A DNA stretch of 64,000 nt, taken from contig OZ038462.1 of the NCBI GenBank assembly GCA_964036295.1, positions 22,656,863-22,720,862 on the forward strand, written 5' to 3'. The DNA comes from Plumapathes pennacea (Eukaryota; Cnidaria; Anthozoa; Antipatharia; Myriopathidae). The number at the start of each line of letters is the position of its first letter. The first letter of the stretch is position 1. A program made the position numbers and the translations under genes. This document shows positions 37,859 to 49,249 of this stretch, piece after piece. The notes beneath the pieces are model-generated. The model was given only the letters and a program-made list of their open reading frames with translations. It searched no databases and was not told where the DNA came from.

Positions 37859-38143
37859 ATGAATTTGAAAACTGGAAAACTTGACACAGCACGGTCTCGC
37901 GAAGCTCGTCTGCAAAAGAGAAGGGAACTAGCACGGGCAAGGCGAAATCGTGAAACAATCGAACAGCGCCAAATACGTCTAGAGAAAAGACGACATTTGA
38001 TAACCGACAGCATCATGAACGGAAGCGTGCCGAAGAAACGGCTCCGCAAAAGGAACAGCGCTTGGAAGCAAATCGGGAGCTTCAGACGCCGTCTTGTGTT
38101 AAACTCAGATCCTTATTCAGAAAGGACAAGCAACAAAGGTTAG
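37859..38143 (+). pseudogene. Arg-rich STPR-like repeat ORF, frameshifted
   Basis: From the ATG at 37859 the frame gives REARLQKRRELARARRN and then QRQIRLEKRR. This has the spacing of the 23-residue STPR DNA-binding repeat found in transposon-encoded and some nuclear proteins. At about 38000 the same repeat pattern jumps to another frame: 38008 onward reads HHERKRAEETAPQKEQRLEA. The first frame loses the pattern there. A frameshift in a formerly longer ORF is the simplest reading. The parent element (Helitron-type or other) cannot be identified from what remains. Confidence 0.5.
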
Positions 38144-38149
38144 TCAGTG

Positions 38150-41100
38150 GAAAGCGAACAATCACCGTGACAAATATATTCTACCCGTATCTTGTAACTC
38201 GATCACTTCAAGAATGTATTAAAATCTGTATGCTGATCATTTTTCCTCGAAGTATTGTTCTAATACGCTTCTGTCGCCAGTTTCGGCTACCGTATTCGCT
38301 CAGAGGAATCGGAACTTGGAGTCTTGAATGATTTAGTCAGATGTCTTATTATTTCTTTCAAGACTAAAGCTGTAACAAATACTGTAATTTGACATGCGGT
38401 GATTGCAGCGAGAATTGTTCACAAGCCCTTAGAAGTATGACTAGGTCTGAAGCCCGTGTATAATTTGAAGTAAACCATTCAAGTTTTGCTTTGATTCTGG
38501 GAGAAATCATGTTGTTTTGAGCGCGTTCACGTACAAAACAATTCGAGCTCATTAAACAAGCATGCCTGAGTCTTGTGCATGCAATCCAGAGTAAAAACAA
38601 ATTGCACAGGAAGCCTATTTAATTGTACTGCCTATGAATTCAAAATTGGAAAATCAGTGTTTCTTTTTTCCCGTACTACGACGGCCGACCAACTTCAAAA
38701 TTTGAGTATTAGATTTTGAGAACGTGCTTGGCAGACTGTATAAATTAATTTGTCGTGCCGACCGACCGTGGGAAATACGTACTTCGTCAAGCAATCGATT
38801 CTTTATTTTTCAACGCAAAAGTATAACACACAACATTCTTTTTCTCCTTCCTTTGCGTGTAGCATTTGACTTCGAAGAAAAGATTGAGTCAACATTTCGG
38901 TAAAAAGGCTACTCTTCTTGGGAGTACCAAAGTAAAAGTCCCATCAATGGCAGAGTGAGGGGTATCTGCGATTATCGTATTTCTAGTTTATTTATTTATT
39001 TATTTTTTATTATTATTTTTTTACAGACGCAAAATTAAAGCATGGGCCACTGTGGAGCGGGGCGTAACGTCGAGAAGGCGACTGACGTTTCAAGCAGGTC
39101 ATAGCTCGGCTCAGTTTTTTTTGCCGTAGTCTCCATGGGCATCTGGGTCCCTCGTGGACTTTTTAAATGGCCCAGATCGGTTCGACCTACTGCATATATA
39201 TCTCTAAACGCTCACTGGGCCCGGTTTTTCAAAGCACGATTAGGCTAATCCCGGATTAGGTGTAAACTTTCTTGTCATTTATAAGCCTGAAAATGTGAAG
39301 ATTTTGTCTTGCAACGATTTCCTTGATACGTATTCAGCTAAAACAAGCTTTTTAATCTATATTTGAACAAAACCCTGCATTTTATCGGCAGAGAGGTCGT
39401 CAGAAAGAATTTCGTTAATCCTGGATTAGCTTAATCGGCTTTCGAAAAACCGGGCCCTCCTGGATTGTTTTGTCACGGTTACTGTACACCAATTTGTGAA
39501 ATTTGCCAGAATGCGCTGGGTAGCCATTTCACTTCCTTCAGTCTCTTACCAGAAAATATATCATACAGTAAGAAGAACACGTCTTTTGATTATACCTTGC
39601 TTAGGTGAAAGCTGTTTAAACTATCAATTGTCGCTTTATTACTCATAAAAAAGGGTTAAACGGCCGTACCCGCATCTTCCGTTTCCTTAGTCCCCGAAAA
39701 CAGATACTAGATCCCTAAATTGACGTATAATATCCCTGAAGTGAGCCTATAGTTCGTGCACTAATGGTTAAACGTCATGTGACATCTTCGTCGTCGCTAC
39801 GCTTGTTTCTGTGTTTGTTACTCTCTCAAGCAGTGTATTTTCTAAAAACCAGCTATTTAGTATACGCTCATTGTAAATTCTGCCGGTAAACTTTGGTCGA
39901 TTAGCCGTAAGGTTTTTTTTTCTAGGTTTGTGCCACGCGTACATTGGTTCAGAACGATTCGCCACACTCACCTTCTGCGGGTTTGAGGAGCTATCGCTGA
40001 GAGGTCAGTGCCGTTTTGCCTGTCAAACCTCGCAGTCAACTTCTTCGTTTCAGTCAGACAGTCGAAACTCTCAGAGACGTTACGAAGTTGTGAAGTTGCA
40101 ACTAAACTGACAGAACACTACACCTGAAAGCGCCACCACATTAAGGGTCTGTACCCTTCTCAAATCGTTTCCAGGGGTGATCTGGTTGCATTGTATAGAA
40201 ACCTCCCGCCGTTTTTATTGTGCATTAATTAACACAATGATTCTTGTCAGGATGTCACAATAATATTGTCAGAAGCTGAAAATGGATTACTTAATTTGTA
40301 ATTAAAATTTAAAGCACTTCTGCCTGAGGCGAAAGTAAGTACACAACCGTAATGAATTCAATAAGCATCTTGGGGCAAATTCAGCGAAAACATTTGTGCA
40401 TGTGTTACAAGCTGTACCATTATTCAAACACCACTAAACGGACTCCAATTGGACAAAAGTTTGCAAAAAATTACAGGCACAGGTCTCAACTGCACAGCTG
40501 GAGCTGATATGGTCAAGTTATTGGATTAAAGTTTGTTTTAGTAGTTTAGTGTGCCTGAAATTGGCCTAACTTGTAAAAAACACACTTGTAAATGTTTTAT
40601 TGAATTGGCTCCTGCTTCCAGTAAGCGCCCCGGTAACTCAAATTCAAAGCAAACAGGCCAAAGTAAAAAGTAGAGCCCTAACTATTGGTAGTCTAGGCCT
40701 GGCATGATTTAGGAAAGAGAATGGGCCTCGGTGCATGTGAAACAGTGAGCCTTACCTTTGCGATAGAACAAACATTGAGGATTCGTACAAGAATCTCAGA
40801 TAAATGAAATTTCTTTCGTGAGCCCAAATACTTTTATTAAAAGTCCGGCTTATTTTAAATAACAAAGCTGACATTTTTAGGCCCCCTACTTTTGCTGAAA
40901 AACTTTACTTTTAGAAGAGCAAGGCATTTTTCAAAACCCGCCACTTTTGGCGAAAAACGCTTTGGGGAGATTCAGAATAGTGAGGCCGGTTCCTAAATCG
41001 TGCGTCCGATGTAGCGGTCTCACACGTTACCTTCTAATACTACATTTCTTGACAAAAAAGTAAGGCAACGCTGGTCAGTGACAAGTGACCGCAGAAGACG

Positions 41101-41300
41101 TCTTTGTTATAACTTTTGTTTCAACATATTTTAGGCTGGGAAGCGTATGAAGCAAGATAGATATTTATCTGGCGATAGAAATAGTGCTGTGAGCTGAGGA
41201 AATACGGCTAAAAGGCCGCAAAGCAAATCCGAGAGTCCGGGAAAAATTCGGGGAAATCCGAGGGTGATTCAAAAATGGGACAGGATTAATGATGGGAGCA
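38150..41300. other. Intergenic DNA with one MITE
   Basis: No exon supported. A TTTA-rich tract is at about 38990-39020. The MITE at 39217-39457 is listed separately. The rest is unremarkable AT-rich DNA. Confidence 0.5.
39217..39457. mobile_element. MITE with GGGCCCGGTTTTTC ends
   Basis: The left end GGGCCCGGTTTTTCAAAGC continues with GATTAGGCTAATCCCGGATT. The right end carries AATCCTGGATTAGCTTAATC and closes GAAAAACCGGGCCC. The inverted ends span about 40 bp and the element 241 bp. No coding content. Confidence 0.85.
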
Positions 41301-41302
41301 AA

Positions 41303-44300
41303 TCAGAAAAATGGCCGTACAATACCGATCAAGAATGGAAACAACATCTCCATTGCACTGATACTGGTCATGCTTCCTACACTAACGCAGTCTTTGCGAT
41401 CTTCGTCTAAGAACACAATCCTGTCCTCGATTCCGGTCATAAGAGGAGATTTGGCCTTCAAGTAGTTCATAATAACGACGGAGTCAACTAGGTCACTCGA
41501 TGTGTGTGAGATGCGCTTTTCAGGTATCACTGTGAGACCAGCTCCTTCGCGCGCGAGCCACGACGGGAGGACCACTTTGTACACCGCCGCCGTGTCAAGG
41601 GACTGGTATTGGGGAACTGGGCACGAAGCACATCGGACCAACAGCTTCACGACCCGGTTGCCTGGCGGTTTCGTGACGTCATAGTACAACTTCAAACCTG
41701 TCGTCAGGATGCAAAAGGAAGTTGGTCAAGCATGCTACGTCATAAAGATTTTGCTGCGGTAAGGTGAGGATTGTCACAAAATTATCTTTTTGAAACGATG
41801 AATGATAAACACTCGCCTGACACTTGAAGAAGTGAAAATGTTGGTTTGTTCATTTCATATTTCTCCATGGATTGCTCGAACAACGCAAGCAAGTCTTTGC
41901 CCTTCAATTCAACGGTGTCCACTTTGTTCTGGTACGGGAAGCTGTTCAGGATTTGCCCGTAGGTGATAAAACCTTGGAATGTTAACATTAATAATTGAAA
42001 GTTCGAAATCATCCACAAACCACGTGGTGGGGCCCGGGGGCTACTCCTAAAACTTTTGAGTGGGAGTGTGCCGCCCGGGACTAAAATCCTTTACCCTATA
42101 CTTCAGACCAAAATTTGCGATTTTCGACCCTATTTCAGACCAAACTGTGCAATTTTCGACTCTATTTCAGACCAAATTTCAAAATCTCCGACTCTATTCC
42201 AGACCAAAGGTTAAAATCGATACCCTATTTCAGACTAAAATGCTGAAAATGATACCCTTTGGGGCTTCACATACCTATATGGCTCATATATGGGAGTATC
42301 CCCCCCCCCCCCCCCCCCGGGGTGGTGGGTTGGCTGGGGTGGCTGTTTTGTTAGAGCCGGAGGGCTTAATTTTTAAAATTGACCATGTTGAAGGAGGGGG
42401 AAGGGGGTTATCAGAGAGGGAGAGGGCTTGTTAGAGCATTTACAGTAAACAGATATGATGTTCGTTAGACTAATTGCAAGTGGATCTCGTTACCATGTGG
42501 AGTATAACCAATAGGCGCCGTAATGCTGCCACTGTTCTGAATTGCTATGCTGGCTTCTGTCCACTGCCCAGTCTTCGCTGATGTATTGGCGTAGTGGAAC
42601 ACGAAGGCATCCGTAACCAAATTTCCCAAGTTGCACTCGGCTATCAGACAGGATGAGCGTCCCGCATGCAGCGGCACGAGGGTCCGACCAACTTGTACCT
42701 ATGGAAAAATATCCGAAGTTCACGATGTAGATTCTCCCAACTATTCAAGAGGAAACTCGTGTGTGATACTAGTGGGAATTGATAGTCTAGCAACTTATCG
42801 CATGAGTATATGAGCGTTTTTTCGCCCGTACAAGGAGAAGTGTCCCCAGAAGGTGTACCCTTAATGGAGGTGTCCTGTTAATGGAGGTGTCCCGGAGTAG
42901 AGGTTCCACTGTATAAAGAAATGTATGGATAGTTGGTGCGCCCAGGATACCTCAGCCGGGAGGGGCGGGGTGTCCCAGTTCCCCAGGACAACTTTATATA
43001 AGCTCTCCACATAAAACCGAGCCGTGAGTATGCAGATTCTCCCAGCCTTTTAAGAAGAAAATGTATTGAGTATATGTATATGTATATATATATATGTATA
43101 TGTATATGCAGTGAGCAGAACTATCAAAGATTCTCTACAGTGTATCCGGGTGAAAAACTGTAAGAGAAAATTGTAGTTCATCATCCTTGGAAGTGAAAAG
43201 GTAAATAGTTTTTGGTAAGAATGACCCACCTCGGAGATTCGATCCACAGCTCGTTTCATCTTCAGAACTTCCTCTTCGATTGTTTTGTTCTTGGGAACCG
43301 ATGCATCCAACAGGACAGGATTTCCGCTCCACTCCGTGGCTTTTCCTTGCTCGTCAAAGGTTACTTTTAAGCGGCCCAGGTATTTACCATACGCAAATGC
43401 CTGCACGACAGGGACTTTATTCTCTCCGTTTACCTTGGATTTCATCACTAACGGATAGGGACCGTAAGGTGTCTCCACAGATGGCGGTTTTCCTAAGTAG
43501 AAAAAATCAGTCGGCCAAAAACAGGTTTAACTTGTTACAAAAACAGGTTTACTTGTGATGACTGTCAAAAAGCAAAACCAAAGTAAGTACACCGCCAATC
43601 ACAGACGTTGTAGAAAACACTTTCAACCAATCAGAAGCCAAAGCAATTCGCGTTTGGTTTCACTTTGAAGAAGAAACCAATCAGCAGTGCGAGAAAACGC
43701 CATCTCCGCTTGCTTGTTTGCGCGAGAAAATCGCGATCAGACTTTGCTTTTACTCATAGTGATTGGCCTAGCATGCTGCTGAACTTGTTTGGACCAATCC
43801 GAAGGCGTAGCAAACGCAAAATCAAAGCAATCACACAGTTACTTTCGACAGTCATTCGAAAACGGCCCTTTGCGTTTTATTTAATACCAGAAGCAAAGAA
43901 ACCTGTGTTACCTGTGTAGAGAAACGTGTTGGAGTGGCCTCCGATCACAACATCAACCCCGTCCACCTCTTCAGCCACCTTCTTGTCGACGTTGATGCCC
44001 GCGTGTCCGAGGGCAATGATTTTGTTGATTCCTTGTTTGCGCAGTTTTCCTACGGCAGCTTTGACGGATTCTACTTCCGGTAAAAATGTCACGTTTGGCC
44101 CAGGACCGGGATATGAGATTCTGAACAATAAAGAAGAGGCAAATATACAGAACGTGTGAACGCATGTGTGGAAAAGCGTTTGATTGACAGCGAGAACCTT
44201 AAAAGAAAGGTTAGAGCTAGTTTTACCGTTTAGAAAACGTTCTGTACTAGTGTGTTTATTTATTATCCTCCCATAGTCTATTATTCCCCTCGTAGTTTTA

Positions 44301-46896
44301 AGGCTGAAAATAGCCCGATGACGTGTGTCTTATTTCTCTTATAAGGTAAGAGAAACGATAGTGCACCCCAATAAAAGAACTACAAATTTCAAAGTTGTCC
44401 CGCAGACTCGCCGTTTCACTCTCTCGACGGGATGACAAGTAGTTACGGAGGTGAAGCAAGGCTCCATTTTACATCAAAGTCAGTGAAATTATGTGCTTTT
44501 ATTAGGACTTTGATCGGCTCTGTGCTGGACCATCGGCAAGAGTTTGAAGAGTAATATAATCTCCCGAATTCTCTGCCCATCCTCGTTCCCAGGCTATTGG
44601 GGTAGGGGAAAGAGGTTGGGAACGAGGATGTTCTCTGCCAACGCTGCTTAACCCTTTCACTCCCAAGTTCAAAACGCAGATTCTCTCAACCTTCCAAGAA
44701 GAAAATGTATAAGTGATGTAGTGAGAATTGATAGTTTAATCAGTTTTCATCTGAGCAAGATATCATACTGTATGATATATCTCTGGTGAGAGACTGAAAG
44801 ATAAATTAAATTGAAGTTGATCACTCTTGGGAGTGAAAGGGTTAATTGACTTACTTGGGTGTGACCTGCAGCACATATCCTACTATTCCGATCTTTACCC
44901 CTCCAACGGTCAAAATGCTGGTTGATACAACCAGTGGAGACTTCAACTTCGGTTCCTTGCTCACATTCAGATTGGAAACGACCACGGGGAAATCGAGTTT
45001 CTTCAAAAACCGGGCCAAATTGTCAACACCGTCATCAAAATCGTGGTTCCCCAGAGTCTGTCAAGGGCGAAAGAAGGCTGTTTTAGCATAGAAACGAGAA
45101 AATGGGAGGGGTGAGAGCGGCTTCCCCCCTTCCTCTCCCTCCCACAGCTCTTTTGCTTGCCTCGTTCAATCCCGAGGACAGAGGGGAGGGGGTAGGGCAC
45201 GGAAGGGTTGGGGGGGGGGGGGGGGGGGGCAGGGGAGAGGGAGGGGGAAAATCATTGAAACATTATGAGTCCTGCAAATTTGTAGTAACATTTTGATCAC
45301 TAAGCAGATAATATCACCATTTCAGCGCGGGTATATACATCTGCAAATATCACAATGTATGAACACGATACCTTTTACAGTCAAACCTCTATTAAGCGGC
45401 CATCCTATCAAAGTCCCGGATTTGCTCCATTATATAATTACTGTAAACTTGACCTCTATTAAGCGGACGCGGTCATTGTTTAGATTCTCCGGTTGGCTAA
45501 TTTTATTGTATATCACCTCTATTTAACGGTTACCTAGTTAGATAATAATGCGATATGACACCTACTTTTCAGTAAAAGAAGCCAATACTTGGGATAATAA
45601 GGGCAGTACGACTGCAAGAATTCCACAGAAAAATGTAACTAGACTCGCGACGGCCGTATTTCATTTTCTGCCTTATATACTCAATATGCAACCGACACTT
45701 TACTGATGTTCCAGATACTTACCTGGAAGAAATATACGGCTTTGAGGAAACAGAGGTAGCCACAGGATGGTGGAATTGTGAAACTCTCGTGTGCAACTCA
45801 ACTTATTTCTTCCGACGAAAGTATTAATCACATTTGACCATATCTTACAATTTTCATATATCTTCTAAGAATGAAAAAAAGAAAAAGAAAAGAAAAGAAA
45901 AAGAAAGAAAGAAAGAAGTTTTGGTTTATTATTGCTTGGCCGGGGTTCGAACCCGGATCGCGCGGTCTTTGTGTTGGTCACTTTCGGTTTTAGACGAAAC
46001 CCACGAACTTTTCGAGATCGTTATAGGGAAAAGCATTTTAGAACAAAAACAACTCTAAGCAAAGAGAAGTCGAACGTACCTGACTAATCTCTGATTACTA
46101 CTAGTTTATTACCTGTTAGCAAACCTCTATTATGTCTAAAATGTTTCATGTTCGGGAAGCTGTTTGGGTTCTAACAAGAAAGAATACTCATAAACAACTA
46201 GTCCGCTCGCAGCCGTTTTTGTGGGCGCAACACCTTGTGCCCCCCCCCCCCCCCCCCCCCCCCTCCCCCAAAACGGCTGCGAGCAGACTAATAAACAACC
46301 AAAGACATTATAAAAGAAGCTCGCTTTGGTCTCATAACCTTCTAATTGGAGCGCTATTAATTATCCCAGCATAGAGCGGATATGGGACTCTTGCGCAATG
46401 CCAGGGTATTCCTTTTCCGGGTCCTTTGCACGGTAAACTAACATCTCCAAATTTTATTCTGAGTACAAAAACCGCACACAAGCCGGGACCTGTGAGTTCC
46501 CGGTCAGGGAGTTTAATTGAACACCAGCTGTCTAGAGTAACCCACGCTTACCATTGCATCGTATCCAAGCTCATTCAGAAACTTCCTCGTCGCGTTCCCA
46601 CGATAAACGGTGTACCACAGCGTACCCGTAAAGACGTCTCCCGCGTCCAGCAACAGAACGTTCTCCTCCTCATCTCGCGTCCGCTGGATCACCGTCGCTC
46701 GCCTCGCCACGCCGCCGAAACACTCGCCGTCTTTAGCGCTCTTCGGCAAACACAGGAAGCCGTTTTCGTCTGTCTCGACAAACCGCGCATGGAGATCGTT
46801 TGTGTGAAGTATTGTCAGCGTGAAGGCTTTGGCGCCAGGAAGAAACTGAAAGCTTAGGAACACCAGAAACACGAGTAGACACTTTGATGTACGCAT
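41303..46896 (-). CDS. nt5e: Ecto-5'-nucleotidase (CD73-like), seven exons, complete
   Basis: Exons in coding order: 46552-46896, 44855-45057, 43912-44120, 43230-43492, 42494-42698, 41817-41972, 41303-41697. Phases fit and total 591 residues (human CD73: 574). A signal peptide (CLLVFLVFLSFQFLPGAKA) starts the protein. The metallophosphatase core keeps HTNDLHARF, LLLDAGDVFTG, LGNHDFD, IALGHAG and GGHSNTFLYTG. The C-terminus is a hydrophobic tail (MLFPFLIGIVRPFF) fitting a GPI-anchor signal. Family role: extracellular AMP to adenosine. Expected substrate-pocket residues differ: the NGGGIRSPI motif is NSGSITAPI, and GGDGF is REGAG. Activity or substrate may therefore differ. Intron 6 uses a GC donor. 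Start chosen at the Met directly before the signal peptide. Confidence 0.95.
42090..42318. repeat. Minisatellite of about 32 bp followed by a 19-C run
   Basis: Five units of the type ACCCTATTTCAGACCAAA with an AATTTTCG-like end lie at 42092-42255, then 42300-42318 is pure C. It lies in intron 5 of the 5'-nucleotidase gene. A similar order (ACCCTGTTCAAGAC repeats, then poly-G) is seen at 51.0-51.4 kb. Confidence 0.75.
44578..44630. repeat. Hairpin CATCCTCGTTCCCA / TGGGAACGAGGATG
   Basis: Perfect 14-bp arms with a 25-base purine-rich spacer, in intron 2 of the 5'-nucleotidase gene. The right arm sequence recurs at about 47488. Confidence 0.8.
44648..44845. mobile_element. MITE with TTAACCCTTTCACTCCCAAG ends (complete copy)
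   Basis: The left end TTAACCCTTTCACTCCCAAG is exactly inverted at the right end. Length 198 bp, in intron 2 of the 5'-nucleotidase gene. Diverged relatives share a TAGTTTAATCAGTTTTCATC-type core at about 5560-5720, 9415-9580 and, in reverse, 56900-57080. Shorter pieces are at 42715-42800 and 43030-43070. Confidence 0.85.
45210..45229. repeat. 20-G homopolymer
   Basis: Pure G run in intron 1 of the 5'-nucleotidase gene, surrounded by G-rich sequence. Confidence 0.95.
45878..46010 (-). mobile_element. Possible SINE fragment with Pol III B box
   Basis: On the minus strand GGGTTCGAACCCC (about 45943-45954) is followed by a CTTT-rich tail (45870-45915), the order expected of a tRNA-derived SINE. 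The A-box half is not convincing. Confidence 0.35.
46199..46290. repeat. Inverted repeat around a 24-C run
   Basis: TAGTCCGCTCGCAGCCGTTTT (46199-46219) is inverted with one mismatch at 46270-46290. Between the arms, 46240-46263 is pure C. It lies in intron 1 of the 5'-nucleotidase gene. Confidence 0.8.
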
Positions 46897-46959
46897 CTCA
46901 ACATTTGAGTCGTGAACTTTTGACCTCGATATGAGGGAGCTGGGAGGAGTCACGGGTAG

Positions 46960-47515
46960 GGAACCGTGACCGATTGTTTTGTATCATCTGTCATGCAAAT
47001 CCTAAAACGCTTGTGTTTTGCATTCTGAACACGAGTGTACAAAGCAATGGCGGCATACACTGACAAACGGAAGTGACGTCAGAACGCTGTGTCCGAACTG
47101 AACTAAACTAAGTTCAGTGGGGGAGATTTTTGATGCTTTTTGTCCGTACATAAAATGAGTTTACAGTTGCGAGAAAATGACTGTGTTGCATAAGGCATAA
47201 TTTTGGTGGACTGAGTTAAACTAAAATCAGCTTGGGAATGGCCAGAGACGTGGACCAAGGTGGGGGAAATGTTGACAATAGAGTGGAGAACAGGGGGAAG
47301 GGGTGGGGGAGAAGTTGTGCCCGCTGCGTCATCATTGTCCTGGACCACGTGGGCATAACTAAAAATGTTTTAAATCTTATGAAAGTTAGCTATAAACTAA
47401 TGCAAATCTGGATCACCTAGTTATGTATTATGGACATCGGCTATCGGGCTGACCGACCTGTATATATCAGGCTAGTTTTTTGAGCCTGGGAACGAGGATG
47501 GTTTCTTTTGTGCCG
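46960..47515. other. 5' flank of the 5'-nucleotidase gene
   Basis: No gene, TATA box or CpG-rich promoter stands out. Nothing else recognised. Confidence 0.4.
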
Positions 47516-47516
47516 G

Positions 47517-47965
<449 letters not shown>

Positions 47966-47969
47966 CTAT

Positions 47970-49210
47970 TGCGGTAAACGTTTTCTTCTGAGGTACTAAG
48001 CAACAGTGATAACCATAGCTACCGTTATTCGTGGAAATATAAATTAGTATTTGCACGCGGGGTGTCCGCTTTACTTAAAGTTCCACGATAAATCATTCAT
48101 GAAAAGATTATTAACAGGTGGATTTGTGGCAAATTTGTTTGGTTAACGTCACGGCTTAACATTGAGATGTCACTTAAAGAATTGGCGTTTCTATCATTGG
48201 GCAAATAAAGAACTAATTATTCGTAAAACTGACTTTTTCCTTGGCAGGCTGTCCAGAGAGTACCGAAACTGTTTGGTTTTCACGGTTTTTCTCCGCTCGC
48301 CAGGCATCAGGTATCGTGAACGTCAGGTGAATGAATTTTGGATTTCAGTTGCATGTCCACAACACAAGTGTTTTTTCGTGATTCCCCTAACGGCTATTCA
48401 TATAGTGTGGGACATGGACGTTTTAATTAATGAGTCGTCTTTGTGATACATTGTGACTGCTTTGCATTTATATCTCCGATCCGTAGTGGCTGTTTAGCGA
48501 AAACGAAACTGGCCCGGGTGCTACAGAAAGCCACTGCATTTCTTCATCGGTAAACTATAGTCCCTCTTTGGATTTAAACAGTGGCATCATCTCTGAAGTC
48601 AGGCTTTGAACTTCTTCACTGAGTCCGGTACTTGAAGTCAAGAGAAAGGTGCGACATTCTGTTTTAATCTCCCTTCTTATCGACAAGCGCTCAGCCAAGT
48701 GACGATACCTGACGATGGAGGCAGCAGCAGAGCAGGCTTCTTTCTCATCTCGCGTTTCTTCTGGGCCCTCGCTCCGCAACTTCTCGCCTTCCTTGCTCCG
48801 AGCAAAGATGTTGAAGAATCGCATGGTACAGTGGAAGAAACAACAGAGTGTGGATAACGGAGAAGCAGATGCGCCGCAAAGGAAAATATCGTAAGTTCAC
48901 TTAGCGGATTATTATTCACAAACCCTTCCTGACTGCCGAACTGTTGCGACTCTGACTGAGACAAGTTCTCAACGAGTAATTTTATTATACGTGGTGAATC
49001 AATGCGCTTGGTGTGGCTAGTCGTCGTGCACAATAAATCACTCACGAGGTGCCGGTGTTAGGATTTTTTCTCAAATTTTAAAAGGTTTTCTCACGCGTCC
49101 TGAGAATTAGTAGAATTCTGGGCCGACTTGATTCTACTTGTTGTCGGGGGTCTGGGGACAATACAAAACCGGCTTCGGGTTGGCATGACAACGAGACTCG
49201 ACTGAAGACA
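47970..49210. other. 5' flank of androglobin, nothing firm
   Basis: No exon supported beyond a weak minus-strand ORF at 48555-48824. On the + strand, 48808-48887 could be an alternative first exon (ATG...GTAAGT at 48888). This is unsupported by homology. Confidence 0.35.
48555..48824 (-). CDS. Small ORF divergent from androglobin, unknown
   Basis: An 89-codon frame beginning MRFFNIFARSKEGEK, with a charged, probably helical middle (YRHLAERLSIRREIKTE). It is followed by a Ser/Thr-rich end. It would be head-to-head with androglobin about 430 bp away. I do not recognise it. Composition is protein-like, but evidence is weak. Confidence 0.25.
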   Translation of the reverse strand: MRFFNIFARSKEGEKLRSEGPEETRDEKEACSAAASIVRYRHLAERLSIRREIKTECRTFLLTSSTGLSEEVQSLTSEMMPLFKSKEGL

Positions 49211-49213
49211 AAG

Positions 49214-49231
49214 ATGGCTGACTTTTCATAA
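49214..49231 (+). promoter_or_regulatory. Short upstream ORF before androglobin
   Basis: AAGATGGCTGAC starts a five-codon frame (MADFS, then TAA) ending 18 bases before the chosen androglobin ATG. The same bases match a YY1-type AAGATGGC motif, so it could be a promoter element, a uORF, or both. Confidence 0.4.
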
Positions 49232-49249
49232 GCAGTTTCGTGAAAAATC

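Noticed and set aside
48162..48446. 94-codon + strand ORF
   Set aside because: No recognisable motif, no splice or poly(A) support; length is possible by chance.
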